From Buchnera aphidicola (Chaetosiphella stipae setosa) (GTDB lineage Bacteria; Pseudomonadota; Gammaproteobacteria; Enterobacterales; Enterobacteriaceae), in contig NZ_OZ060394.1 of NCBI RefSeq assembly GCF_964059095.1, positions 328,341-391,579 of the forward strand: DNA of 63,239 nucleotides, read 5' to 3'. Within the stretch, counting starts at the first letter, position 1; each line of letters starts with the position of its first letter. Of this stretch, positions 9,196 to 18,732 are shown in pieces. The translations under genes and the position numbers were made by a program. A model generated the notes under the pieces. That model did no database searches and was not told the origin of the DNA. It saw nothing but the letters and a program-made list of their open reading frames with translations.

Positions 9196-10294
9196 ATGAA
9201 AAAAGTAAAAAAAATTTTAAAAAAAATGAAAAAATATTATTTAAAATATAAAAAAATTAGTGAACATCTTTGAATTTAAAAAAAAAAAAAATAGATTAAT
9301 AGAAATAGAAAATATTTTACAAAACAAAGAAAATTGGAAAAAAATAAATTTTATAAAAAATATTAACAAAGAAAAAAAAAATATTTATAAAAAAATTCAT
9401 GTATTTAAATTTATAAAAAATACTTTAAAAGAAAATAAAAAATTATTAAATCTTTCTATAGAATTATCAGATTTATCTTTAATAAAAGATATAAATATAA
9501 AAATGAAAATAATAAAAAAAATCATTGATAAATTATATATTCAAACCATGTTTACAAAAAAAAATGATAAAAAAAATTGCTATATTGACATTCAATCAGG
9601 ATCTGGAGGAATTGAAGCACAAGATTGGTCAAATATGCTTTTGAAAATGTATCTAAAATTTATTAATAGAAAAAAATTTCATGTAAAAATAATAAATATT
9701 ATATATGATGAACTAAACGGGATAAAATCAGCAACATTGAAAGTTAAAGGAAAATATTCTTTTGGTTGGTTAAGAACAGAATCTGGAATTCATAGACTGG
9801 TAAGAAAAAGTCCTTTTAACACAGGAAATAAAAGACATACATCTTTTAGTTCAATATTTATATATCCTATTCTCAATAAAAAATCTCTTTTTAAATTAAA
9901 AAAATCTGATTTAAAAATAGATGTTTATAAATCTTCAGGCGCTGGAGGTCAACACGTCAATAAAACAGAATCAGCAGTAAGAATAAAACATATACCTAGT
10001 GGAATCAAAGTGCAATGTCAAAGTGACAGGTCACAACATAAAAATAAAAAAAATGCTATGAAACAAATTTTTTCTAAAATATTGCATCAAAAAACAAAAC
10101 AAGACAATTTAAAAAAAACAATACTTAATAAAAAAAAAATAGATATTCAGTGGAGTAACCAAATTCGATCCTACATATTAGATGATTCTAGAATTAAAGA
10201 TATAAGAACTGGAATGGAAACAAGAAACACACAAAAATTTTTTAATGGAAAAATAGATTCATTTATAAAAAAAAGTTTAAAATTAGGATTTTAA
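9196..10294 (+). CDS. prfB: Peptide chain release factor RF2, with programmed +1 frameshift
   Basis: Recognises UAA and UGA stop codons and triggers peptide release. The gene is in two frames. Frame 1 starts at ATG 9196, preceded by SD-like cGGGAa, and runs exactly 25 codons to CTT TGA (TGA at 9271-9273). A +1 slip on CTT-T then continues with GAA at 9272. The result is 365 residues, the length and frameshift codon of E. coli RF2. The UGA-recognition SPF tripeptide and catalytic GGQ (in SSGAGGQHVNK) are present. The internal SD that stimulates the shift in E. coli is degenerate here (AGTGAA instead of AGGGGG), so the shift may be weaker. lysS starts 2 nt after the stop, as in the E. coli prfB-lysS operon. 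RF2 regulates itself through the in-frame UGA. Confidence 0.93.
9265..9274 (+). promoter_or_regulatory. prfB +1 programmed frameshift site
   Basis: CAT CTT TGA A: the slippery CTT followed by the in-frame UGA at codon 26, matching the E. coli location exactly. The base after UGA is A rather than the E. coli C. The upstream Shine-Dalgarno-like stimulator is reduced to AGTGAA. Confidence 0.88.
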
Positions 10295-10296
10295 AA

Positions 10297-11796
10297 ATGA
10301 ATAAAAATGATAAAAAAAAAAATAAAGAAAGAGATTGTAGAATAAAAAAACTTACATTATTAAAACAAAATGGGTTTAATTTTCCAAATAATTTCAAAAA
10401 AAATAACGATTCTAAAAAAATCTTTTTAATTTGTCATTTAAAAACAAAAAAAGAACTTGAAATATTAAATTTTAAAGTAAAAATTTCAGGAAGGATAATA
10501 AAAAAAAGAGTTATGGGGAAAGCTACTTTTATGATATTACAAGATTCACAAGGAGAAATACAAATATATGCTAATAAAAACTCTTTTCAATCAAAAAAAA
10601 ATAATTATATATTTTTTAAAAATCTAGATTTAGGAGATATTATAGGAATTCAAGGATATGTTTTTAAAACGAGAACAAAAGAAATTACTATTAAATGTAA
10701 AAAATTTATACTTTTAACAAAATCAATTAGACCATTACCAGAAAAATATCATGGACTTGTGAATAAAGAAATAAAATATAGAAAAAGATATCTTGACTTT
10801 ATTTCCAATCAAAATTTAAAAAAAATATTTCAAAAAAGAACAATTTTAATTTCTTCGATTAGAAAATATATGCAAAAAAAAAATTTTTTAGAAGTAGACA
10901 CTCCTATGTTACATGATATTCCTGGAGGAGCTATTGCTAAACCATTTATAACCAATCATAATTCATTAAATAAAAAAATGTACTTAAGAATTGCACCAGA
11001 ATTATACTTAAAAAGATTAATAATTGCAGGATTTGAAAAAATTTTTGAAATAAATAAAAATTTTAGAAACGAAGGAGTATCTTTTAAACACAATCCAGAA
11101 TTTACTATGATGGAAATATATATCGCTTATGCTGATTATAAGTATATAATGAAATTCTTAAAAAAACTAATAAAATATATTAGTAAAAAAATTCATAAAA
11201 AAAATGATTTTAAATATCAAAAAAATTATTTTGATTTAAATAAATCTTTTCAAAAATTCACTATGAAAGAAGCTATTTTAAAATTTAATAAATTTATAAA
11301 AAAATCAGATTTAGAAAATATGAATAAAATTAAAAAAATTGCTAATTTAATTAAATTAAAAATAAAAAAAACATGGAAAATAGGAAAAATTCTTACAAAA
11401 ATTTTTGAAAAAACAGTAGAAAAAAAACTTATACAACCTACATTTATTACAGAATATCCTGCAGAAGTATCTCCATTATCTAGAAGAATGAATCAAAACA
11501 AAAATTTTTCTGAAAGATTTGAATTTTTTATAGGAGGATATGAAATAGGAAATGGTTTTTCAGAATTAAATGATCCTATAGAACAAAAAAAAATATTTAA
11601 AAAACAAATTCAATTAAAAAATTTAAAACATAAAAATAAAAATTATGATAAAGATTATATAACAGCTTTAGAACACGGAATGCCTCCTACAGCAGGATTA
11701 GGAATTGGAATTGATAGATTAACTATGATTTTCACAAACCAAAAAAATATAAAAGATGTAATTATGTTTCCTACTGTAAGTACAATAAAAAAATAA
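10297..11796 (+). CDS. lysS: Lysyl-tRNA synthetase (class II)
   Basis: Charges tRNA-Lys, a heavily used tRNA in this lysine-rich proteome. It has 499 residues (E. coli LysS 505). An OB-fold anticodon-binding domain (about 55-150, with KISGRII and ILQDSQGEIQIY) precedes the class II core. Motif 2 is FRNEGVSFKHNPEFTMMEIY, and motif 3 is GLGIGIDRLTMIF near the C-terminus. It is translated in tight succession with prfB (2-nt gap) and followed 24 nt later by lysA, so prfB-lysS-lysA probably form one transcript. Confidence 0.96.
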   Translation: MNKNDKKKNKERDCRIKKLTLLKQNGFNFPNNFKKNNDSKKIFLICHLKTKKELEILNFKVKISGRIIKKRVMGKATFMILQDSQGEIQIYANKNSFQSKKNNYIFFKNLDLGDIIGIQGYVFKTRTKEITIKCKKFILLTKSIRPLPEKYHGLVNKEIKYRKRYLDFISNQNLKKIFQKRTILISSIRKYMQKKNFLEVDTPMLHDIPGGAIAKPFITNHNSLNKKMYLRIAPELYLKRLIIAGFEKIFEINKNFRNEGVSFKHNPEFTMMEIYIAYADYKYIMKFLKKLIKYISKKIHKKNDFKYQKNYFDLNKSFQKFTMKEAILKFNKFIKKSDLENMNKIKKIANLIKLKIKKTWKIGKILTKIFEKTVEKKLIQPTFITEYPAEVSPLSRRMNQNKNFSERFEFFIGGYEIGNGFSELNDPIEQKKIFKKQIQLKNLKHKNKNYDKDYITALEHGMPPTAGLGIGIDRLTMIFTNQKNIKDVIMFPTVSTIKK

Positions 11797-11820
11797 AATT
11801 TCAAAAAGAAGACAAAAAAA

Positions 11821-13065
11821 ATGAAAAAATGTAATAAAAAAATAATTCCAATTAATAACATAAAAATTTTATCTTTGATAAAAAAATATAAGTCTCCACT
11901 CTGGATGTACTCTTCTGAAACTATTAAAAAACAAATATTGAAATTAAAAAAATTTGATATTATAAGATTTGCACAAAAATCTTGTTCAAATATTCATATA
12001 TTAAAATTAATGAAAAGATACGGAACAAAAATAGATGCCGTTTCTTTAGGAGAAATTGAACGAGCTCTTAAAGCAGGATTTAAAAAAAACAGCAACGATA
12101 TTGTATATACATCTGATATTATAGAAAAAAACACTTTAAAAAAAGTTATCAAATATAATATTCCAATTAATATTGGATCAATAGATATGATTAAAAAGAT
12201 TGGAAAAAAATCTAAAAATCATAAAATATGGATAAGAATAAATCCAAGATTTGGGCATGGGCATGATAAAAAAACTAATACAGGAGGAAAAAATAGTAAA
12301 CACGGAATTTGGAACACAAAATTAGCATTAAAATTAATAAAAAAATATAATTTAAATTTAATTGGACTACATATGCATATTGGATCTGGAGTAGATTATA
12401 CACATTTAAAAAAAGTGTGCAATGCTATGATTCAAGAAGCAAAAAAAATAAATCTTCAATTATCTTATATTTCTGCTGGAGGAGGTCTAACAATTCCGTA
12501 TAAAAAAAAAGATAAAAAGATTAATATTCATGATTACTATGAAATATGGAACAAAGCCAGAAAAAAAATCTCTAAAAATTTAAAATGTCCAATAAAATTA
12601 GAAATAGAACCTGGAAGATTTTTAGTTGCAGAATCAGGATATTTAATATCTACAATAGAAAGTATTAAAAAAGTAAAAAATAGAATATTTATATTAGTAA
12701 ATGTAGGATTTAATGAATTAATAAGACCTACATTATATGGAAGTTATCATTATATATCTATTCTACCTCAAGACAACAGAAAATTAAATTATTCAAAAAT
12801 GATAGATGTAATTATTGGTGGACCATTATGTGAATCAGGAGATATATTTACACAAAAAAAAAATAATAAAATTTATACTATAAAAATACCAAAAGTCAAA
12901 TGTGGAGATTTTTTAATATTTCATGATGTAGGTGCATATGGTGCTTCTATGTCTTCTAATTATAATAGTAGACCACTAATTCCAGAAATTCTAATAAAAA
13001 AAAATAAAATCATTCAAATTAGAAGACGCCAAACAATACAAGAAATGTTATCTTTAGAAATATAA
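11821..13065 (+). CDS. lysA: Diaminopimelate decarboxylase
   Basis: Last step of lysine synthesis: meso-diaminopimelate to L-lysine, PLP dependent. It has 414 residues (E. coli 420). The PLP-lysine segment is FAQKSCSNIHIL near residue 52. HMHIGSGVDYTHL, the glycine-rich GGGLTIPY, EPGRFLVAESG, CESGDIF and GAYGASMSSNYNSRP are all present. It provides an essential amino acid to the aphid; asd earlier in the pathway is also in this window. AAGAAGAC lies just before the ATG. A 518-bp gap follows where lgt and thyA are expected in less reduced relatives. Confidence 0.96.
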   Translation: MKKCNKKIIPINNIKILSLIKKYKSPLWMYSSETIKKQILKLKKFDIIRFAQKSCSNIHILKLMKRYGTKIDAVSLGEIERALKAGFKKNSNDIVYTSDIIEKNTLKKVIKYNIPINIGSIDMIKKIGKKSKNHKIWIRINPRFGHGHDKKTNTGGKNSKHGIWNTKLALKLIKKYNLNLIGLHMHIGSGVDYTHLKKVCNAMIQEAKKINLQLSYISAGGGLTIPYKKKDKKINIHDYYEIWNKARKKISKNLKCPIKLEIEPGRFLVAESGYLISTIESIKKVKNRIFILVNVGFNELIRPTLYGSYHYISILPQDNRKLNYSKMIDVIIGGPLCESGDIFTQKKNNKIYTIKIPKVKCGDFLIFHDVGAYGASMSSNYNSRPLIPEILIKKNKIIQIRRRQTIQEMLSLEI

Positions 13066-13583
13066 AAAATTTTATTTACTGTATCAAAAAAATATACAAT
13101 TAAAATCATTTTCTTAAAAAATTATATTTTTCTATAAAAATTTTTTTATAAAAAATTATTATCTAATAAATTAAAAAAATTATTTATTAAAAAAATATAC
13201 ATTTTATAAAATTAAAAATAAAAAATATTAATATATTCTTTCTGAAAAGAAATTTTTATTTATAAAAGTAAAATGAAAATTTTAATACCATTTATTTTAA
13301 AAATGATATAATTTTAGAAATTATATAAAATAATACGAAAAATAAAAATCGTTATTTATCTAATATTTTGATTTTTTTTTAAAAAAAAAATCAATCCTCA
13401 ACACAGAAAAAATAATAACACTAGTTGAAAAATTTAATCTTGATTTACATACAATTTATAAATTTTTAAAACAAAAAATATTATTTTTTTTTATAAAATA
13501 TCGTTCAAAATAAAACAAAATATCTTATAAGTTTTATTGACTACTAAAATAATAATTTTATAAAATATTTAAAATTAAAAAAA
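13066..13583. other. Intergenic gap lysA-miaB with possible coding relic
   Basis: No intact gene. A perfect AT palindrome (ttga plus T9 / A9 plus tcaa) lies at 13368-13394. Immediately after it, 13391-13513 reads as about 40 open codons ending in TAA. These have somewhat less biased codons than the surrounding DNA (LNTEKIITLVEKFNLDLH and onward) but no start codon. I do not recognise the fragment. To my knowledge, lgt (prolipoprotein transferase) and thyA sit near lysA in larger Buchnera genomes; neither is present here. Confidence 0.4.
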
Positions 13584-14915
13584 ATGAAAAAAATATATAT
13601 TCAAACATGGGGATGTCAGATGAATGAATATGATTCATCTTTAATTGCTAATATATTAAAAAAAAAATTAAATTATACACAAACACATCATTCAGAAAAA
13701 GCAGATATCCTTATTTTAAATACTTGTTCTATTAGAGAAAAAGCTCAAGAAAAATTATTTCATCAATTAGGTCGTTGGAAAAATTTAAAAAAAAAAAATA
13801 AAAACTTAATTATAGCAGTAGGAGGATGTGTTTCTACACAAGAAAAAAAAAATATTTATAAAAGATCTTCTTTAGTTAATATTATTTTTGGACCAAAAAC
13901 AATTCATCGTTTACCTAAAATGATTAAAGAAATACAAATAAAAAGAAAAAATATTATTAATATTAATTCAAAAAAATTAAAAAAATATAAATTTTTTAAA
14001 AACAATTTTAAAAAAAAAATTAGTTCTTATATTTCTATTATGGAAGGATGTAATAAATTTTGTTCATATTGTGTAGTTCCACGCACTAGAGGAAGAGAAA
14101 TACATCGTAATCCTCAAGATATTTTATGTGAAGCAAAATTTTTAGCAAAAAATGGAACAAAAGAAATTATACTTCTTGGACAAAACGTTAATTCATATAT
14201 TGGAACTTTTGAAAATGGTTTAAAATGTAATTTATCAAAATTAATAAAATTAATTTCTAATATCAATAATATTAAAAGAATCAGATTTTTAACAAGTAAT
14301 CCAATGGATTTTACAAATGATTTAATTGGAATATATAAAAACACACCTAAACTTGTTAATAGTTTACATTTACCTGTACAAAGTGGTTCAAATCAAGTTT
14401 TAAAAAAAATGCGAAGAAAATATAGTATTTCTGAATATAAAAAAATTATTAATAAAATAAAAAAATTTCGTCCAAATATTTATATTACTTCTGATTTTAT
14501 CGTAGGATTTCCAGGAGAAACTAAAAAAGATTTTCAAAAAACGTTAAAATTAATTAAAGATATTAAATTTGATATAAGTTTTAGTTTTATATATTCTCCC
14601 CGCCCTGGTACTTCAGCATCTCGTTTAAAAGATGAAATTAGCCTACAAGAAAAGAAAAAAAGATTATATCTCTTACAAAGAGAAATAAATAATAATATTA
14701 AATATTTCAGTCAAAAAATGATTGGAACGTATCAAAAAGTATTAGTTGAGAAAAAAATTTATATAAATAAAAAAAAGAAACTTTTTGGAAAAACAGAAAA
14801 TAATAGAACAGTCATATTTAATGGTCCGAAAGAACTTATTGGAAAATTTTCCTATGTCAAAATATCTCAAGCACATATGCAAACTTTACGAGGAAAATAT
14901 AAACAAATTATTTAA
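13584..14915 (+). CDS. miaB: tRNA-2-methylthio-N6-dimethylallyladenosine synthase
   Basis: Radical SAM methylthiotransferase that converts i6A37 to ms2i6A37 in tRNAs reading UNN codons. It has 443 residues (E. coli 474). The N-terminal UPF0004 domain opens with MKKIYIQTWGCQMNEYDSS. The radical-SAM cluster GCNKFCSYCVVPRTRGRE lies near residue 155, with the CxxxCxxC spacing intact. A TRAM domain forms the last 65 or so residues. Three N-terminal-domain cysteines (TWGC, NTCSIRE, GGCVS) would ligate the auxiliary cluster. It precedes ybeY by 17 nt; ybeZ, which lies between them in E. coli, is gone. Confidence 0.96.
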   Translation: MKKIYIQTWGCQMNEYDSSLIANILKKKLNYTQTHHSEKADILILNTCSIREKAQEKLFHQLGRWKNLKKKNKNLIIAVGGCVSTQEKKNIYKRSSLVNIIFGPKTIHRLPKMIKEIQIKRKNIININSKKLKKYKFFKNNFKKKISSYISIMEGCNKFCSYCVVPRTRGREIHRNPQDILCEAKFLAKNGTKEIILLGQNVNSYIGTFENGLKCNLSKLIKLISNINNIKRIRFLTSNPMDFTNDLIGIYKNTPKLVNSLHLPVQSGSNQVLKKMRRKYSISEYKKIINKIKKFRPNIYITSDFIVGFPGETKKDFQKTLKLIKDIKFDISFSFIYSPRPGTSASRLKDEISLQEKKKRLYLLQREINNNIKYFSQKMIGTYQKVLVEKKIYINKKKKLFGKTENNRTVIFNGPKELIGKFSYVKISQAHMQTLRGKYKQII

Positions 14916-14932
14916 AAACATATTCTTCTAAA

Positions 14933-15385
14933 ATGCTAAAATTAAATATAAAATATTCTTGTAAAAATAAAAAAAATATTCCCACAAAAAAAATAATAAA
15001 AAAATGGATTAAAAAAATCACAAAAAAATCTATTAATTATATTTTTACAATAAATGTTGTAAATAAAAAAAAAATGATAAAGTTAAATTTCTTATATAAA
15101 AAAAAAAAAAAAGAAACAAATATTTTATCTTTTCCGATAATCAATATATTAAATGAAAATGAAAAATTAATATTAGGAGATTTAGTAATTTGTAAAAGCG
15201 TTCTTGAAAAAGAATCAAAAAAATATAAATTTAAAATAAAAGAGTACTGGGCTCGTATAATTATTCATGGAATTTTACATTTAACAGGTTATCAACATAA
15301 CAATTTTTTAAATAGAAAAAACATGGAAAAAAAAGAAATACAAACAATGAAGTCTTTTGGTTTCAAAAATCCATATTATATATAA
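14933..15385 (+). CDS. ybeY: Endoribonuclease YbeY
   Basis: Zinc-dependent single-strand endoribonuclease for 16S rRNA 3'-end maturation and 70S quality control. It has 150 residues (E. coli 155). The metal motif HGILHLTGYQH near residue 114 supplies the three histidines; the family usually has GYDH, so the D is replaced by Q. A run of about 15 A at 15108-15122 lies inside the gene and encodes a lysine string. It sits in the miaB-ybeY-corC cluster, as in E. coli minus ybeZ. Confidence 0.93.
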   Translation: MLKLNIKYSCKNKKNIPTKKIIKKWIKKITKKSINYIFTINVVNKKKMIKLNFLYKKKKKETNILSFPIINILNENEKLILGDLVICKSVLEKESKKYKFKIKEYWARIIIHGILHLTGYQHNNFLNRKNMEKKEIQTMKSFGFKNPYYI

Positions 15386-15428
15386 AGTATATATTATAAA
15401 AATTTAAAATAAATGAGAAAAATATCAT

Positions 15429-16082
15429 ATGAAAAAAAAAAATAAAAAAAGCTTTTTTTCGTCATTAATAAATCAAATTTTTTATAATGAACCACAAGAC
15501 AAAGAAGAATTATTAAATATAATAAAAGGAGCAAAAAGAAATAAATTAATTCAGAACAACACATATTATGTGATTAAAAACATAATAAATATAGAAAATA
15601 AAAAAGTAAAAGACATAATGATTCCCAGAAACAAAATCATTCACCTTCAAACTCATGATAACATTAAAAAATGTTTAAAAGTTATTACAAAATCTCCGTA
15701 TTCAAGATTTCCAGTTTTTAGTCAAGATAATTCTCATTTAAAAGGATTTCTGATAGCTAAAGATTTAATTCAATTTATTAAAAATAAAAAAGAACAATTT
15801 ATTTTAAAAAAAAATATTAAACCTCCAATTATTGTTCCTGAAGGCCAAAGATTAGATAAAATTTTACAAGAATTTTATTTAAAAAAAATTCATATAGCTA
15901 TTGTTGTTGATGAATTTGGAATGATTACTGGAATCATAACAATAAAAGATGTATTAAGAAAAATTTTTAAAAATATCAAAGAAAATATAAATAATACAAA
16001 AAAATATCAACAAGAAAAAATAAATCAAGAAAAAAATATAAAAGATGAAAAAAAAAAAGAAAATAAACTAGAAATAAAATAG
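15429..16082 (+). CDS. corC: CBS-domain protein CorC (YbeX), C-terminally shortened
   Basis: Paired-CBS protein linked to Mg2+/Co2+ homeostasis and ribosome function. The 217-residue product has the N-terminal segment and both CBS repeats (DIMIPRNKIIHLQ near 60, IVVDEFGMITGIITIKDVL near 155). It then ends in a Lys/Glu/Asn-rich tail. E. coli CorC has 292 residues, with a C-terminal CorC/HlyC transporter-associated domain that is absent here. Only about 137 bp separate the stop from leuS, so the missing domain has been deleted rather than frameshifted. lnt, next in E. coli, is also absent. Confidence 0.88.
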   Translation: MKKKNKKSFFSSLINQIFYNEPQDKEELLNIIKGAKRNKLIQNNTYYVIKNIINIENKKVKDIMIPRNKIIHLQTHDNIKKCLKVITKSPYSRFPVFSQDNSHLKGFLIAKDLIQFIKNKKEQFILKKNIKPPIIVPEGQRLDKILQEFYLKKIHIAIVVDEFGMITGIITIKDVLRKIFKNIKENINNTKKYQQEKINQEKNIKDEKKKENKLEIK

Positions 16083-16170
16083 AAAAAAATAAAATAATAA
16101 AAAATAATATTTAAAAAAATATTTTTAACTCTCTTTACAAAAATATGAATAAAAAATCAAAAAAAAAAAA

Positions 16171-16270
16171 ACAAAAAAAAATATAATCCACAAAAAATTG
16201 AAAAAAAAATACAAAAAAAATGAAAAAAAAATATAATCCACAAAAAATTGAAAAAAAAATACAAAAAAAA
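16171..16270 (+). repeat. 50-bp tandem duplication of the leuS 5' end
   Basis: Two adjacent 50-bp units (16171-16220 and 16221-16270) agree at 48 of 50 positions and differ only at the first two bases (ac versus tg). The second unit encodes the start of LeuRS (KKKYNPQKIEKKIQKK). The first is an untranslated copy just before the ATG at 16220. Because 50 is not a multiple of 3, the copies are out of frame with each other. The first copy has lost the ATG equivalent (aac instead of atg). Confidence 0.92.
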
Positions 16271-18721
16271 TGGAAAAAAAAAGAAAAATTTAAAGTTTTT
16301 GAAGATATTAAAAAAAAAAAATATTATTGTGTTCCAATGTTACCATATCCATCTGGAAATTTACATATGGGGCATGTTAGAAATTATACAATTAGTGATG
16401 TAATATCTAGATATCATCGAATGTTAGGTAAAAATGTTTTACAACCTATTGGTTGGGATTCTTTTGGACTACCTGCAGAAGAAGCTGCTATAAAAAATAA
16501 AAAAAATCCCAAAGAATGGACATTGCAAAACATAAAATACATGAAAAAACAATTAAAATCTTTAGGATTTAGTTATGATTGGAGTCGAGAACTTTCGACT
16601 TGTAATCCGAATTATTATAAATGGGAACAATGGTTCTTTATAAAATTATATGAAAAAAAATTAGTATACAAAAAAAAATCTTTGGTAAAATGGTGTCCAT
16701 ATGATAAAACTGTTTTAGCTAATGAACAAGTAATTGAAGGAAAATGTTGGAGATGTGATACAAAAGTAAGCTTAAAAAAAATTCCTCAATGGTTTCTAAA
16801 AACTAGAAAATATGCAGAAGAATTATATCAAGGAATCAAAACATTAAAAGGATGGCCTGAAAAAGTAAAAAATATGCAAAAAAATTGGATTGGAAGATCA
16901 AAAGGAATAGAAATAAATTTAAAAATAACACATACAAAAAAAAAAATAAAAGTATACACAAAAAAAATACATGGAATCTTAGATGCAGAATATATAGCTA
17001 TTTCTATAAACAATAAATTTTTAAAAAAAATAATAAAAAAGAATGTAAAAATTAAAAAATTTATAAAAAAACAACAAAAAAAATTAATTTCTGTTAAAAA
17101 TTTTAAAAAAATAAAAAATTTTGGAATTAATACTCATATTTTTGCTTTTCATCCGTTTACAAAAAAAAAATTACCAATTTGGATTGCAAATTTTGTTTCC
17201 ATAAAATATGGAAATAATATCATCCTAGCATCTCCTAAATATAGTTCGAGTGAATTAAATTTTTATAAAAAAAATAAAATCTTTAATTATACAAAAAAAA
17301 AATATCATAAAACTACTAAAAAAAAAAATTATCTTTCTCTAAAAAAAAAGATATTATTAATAATTAAAAAGAAAAAAATTGGAAAAAAAACAAAAAAATA
17401 TAAACTACAAAATTGGAATATTTCTCGACAAAGAAATTGGGGAACACCAATCCCAATTGCAATAAATAAAAAAGGAGAAGAAATTATTATTCCTAAAAAA
17501 AAATTACCAGTTATTTGTCCTGATTTATCAAACTATCATAATAAAAAAAATATAAAAAAATGGAAAAGAATAAAAATTAACGGTAAAAAATTTATTCGAG
17601 AAAAAGATACATTTGACACATTTTTTGAATCTTCTTGGTATTATGCAAGATATACTTGCCCAAATTTTAATGATTCTATGATAAATTTTATTACTGCGAA
17701 ATACTGGTTACCAATAGACACATATATTGGAGGAATTGAGCATGCAACAATGCATTTAATCTATTTTAGATTTTTTCATAAGTTATTACGAGATTTTAAT
17801 TTAGTTACGCATGATGAGCCAGCGAAAAATTTGATCTGTCAAGGAATGGTTTTATCTAATGCATATTATTATCAAAAAAAAGATAAAACACGTATCTGGA
17901 TTAATCCTAAAGATATTAAACTAAAAAAAAATAAAAAAGGTCAATTCGTTCCAACCTCTAAATTTACAAATAAAAAAATTATTTCAACAGGGATGATAAA
18001 AATGTCAAAATCCAAAAATAATGGAATTGAACCTCAAGAAATAATTAATAAATATGGAGCAGATACAGTGAGATTATTCATTATGTTTGCAGCTCCTGTT
18101 GAAGCAGATCTATATTGGAATGAAAAAGGATTAAAAGGAATGCACAGATTTCTACACAAACTTTGGAAATTTTGCTATTCTTATATTGAATTATATACAA
18201 AAAAAAAAACAATTATAAAAAAAAATAAAAAAATTATATCTAATTTAAATGAAACTATATATAACGTATCTAAAGATATCAAAAAAAACTCTTTCAACAC
18301 TGCTATTGCAAAAATTATGAAATTTTTCAAATATTTAAAAAAAAAACCACTAGAAATAAATTTTCAAAATAACATTATAAAAAAATCCTTAATTACAATA
18401 ATTAAACTGCTCAGTCCATTTACTCCGCATTATAGTTATAAACTTTTATCAGAATTCAAGAAAATTAAAAAATTTGATATCAATAAATGGCCTAAAATAA
18501 ATAAAAATTTAATTTTAAAAAAGAATAAAATAATTATACAAATTGATGGGAAATTTTGCTGTATGTACTCAATAAAAAAAAACATAAATAAAAAAAAAAT
18601 TATTTCTCAAATTCTAAAAAAAAATCAAGTAACTAAAAAAATTAATAACAAAAAAATTATTAAAAAAATTTTTATTCCAAATAAAGTTTTAAATTTAATT
18701 ACATCTAACGAAAGGAATTAA
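16220..18721 (+). CDS. leuS: Leucyl-tRNA synthetase
   Basis: Class I synthetase that charges tRNA-Leu. It has 833 residues (E. coli 860). The HIGH-type motif MLPYPSGNLHMGHVRNYT is near residue 34. A zinc-region CWRCDTKV follows, then the editing (CP1) domain at about 220-400, which is much more divergent and lysine-rich than the rest. KMSKS appears as MIKMSKSKNNG near residue 595. The start is inside the second copy of a 50-bp tandem duplication; the upstream copy supplies the leader. The next gene, holA, starts 11 nt after the stop. lptE, which lies between them in E. coli, is missing. Editing competence of the eroded CP1 domain is uncertain. Confidence 0.96.
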   Translation: MKKKYNPQKIEKKIQKKWKKKEKFKVFEDIKKKKYYCVPMLPYPSGNLHMGHVRNYTISDVISRYHRMLGKNVLQPIGWDSFGLPAEEAAIKNKKNPKEWTLQNIKYMKKQLKSLGFSYDWSRELSTCNPNYYKWEQWFFIKLYEKKLVYKKKSLVKWCPYDKTVLANEQVIEGKCWRCDTKVSLKKIPQWFLKTRKYAEELYQGIKTLKGWPEKVKNMQKNWIGRSKGIEINLKITHTKKKIKVYTKKIHGILDAEYIAISINNKFLKKIIKKNVKIKKFIKKQQKKLISVKNFKKIKNFGINTHIFAFHPFTKKKLPIWIANFVSIKYGNNIILASPKYSSSELNFYKKNKIFNYTKKKYHKTTKKKNYLSLKKKILLIIKKKKIGKKTKKYKLQNWNISRQRNWGTPIPIAINKKGEEIIIPKKKLPVICPDLSNYHNKKNIKKWKRIKINGKKFIREKDTFDTFFESSWYYARYTCPNFNDSMINFITAKYWLPIDTYIGGIEHATMHLIYFRFFHKLLRDFNLVTHDEPAKNLICQGMVLSNAYYYQKKDKTRIWINPKDIKLKKNKKGQFVPTSKFTNKKIISTGMIKMSKSKNNGIEPQEIINKYGADTVRLFIMFAAPVEADLYWNEKGLKGMHRFLHKLWKFCYSYIELYTKKKTIIKKNKKIISNLNETIYNVSKDIKKNSFNTAIAKIMKFFKYLKKKPLEINFQNNIIKKSLITIIKLLSPFTPHYSYKLLSEFKKIKKFDINKWPKINKNLILKKNKIIIQIDGKFCCMYSIKKNINKKKIISQILKKNQVTKKINNKKIIKKIFIPNKVLNLITSNERN

Positions 18722-18732
18722 ATAGTAAAAAA

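Noticed and set aside
9260..9271. GTG at 9260 as the start of prfB
   Set aside because: The 25-codon upstream frame plus CTT TGA reproduces the RF2 frameshift exactly and gives the family length of 365.
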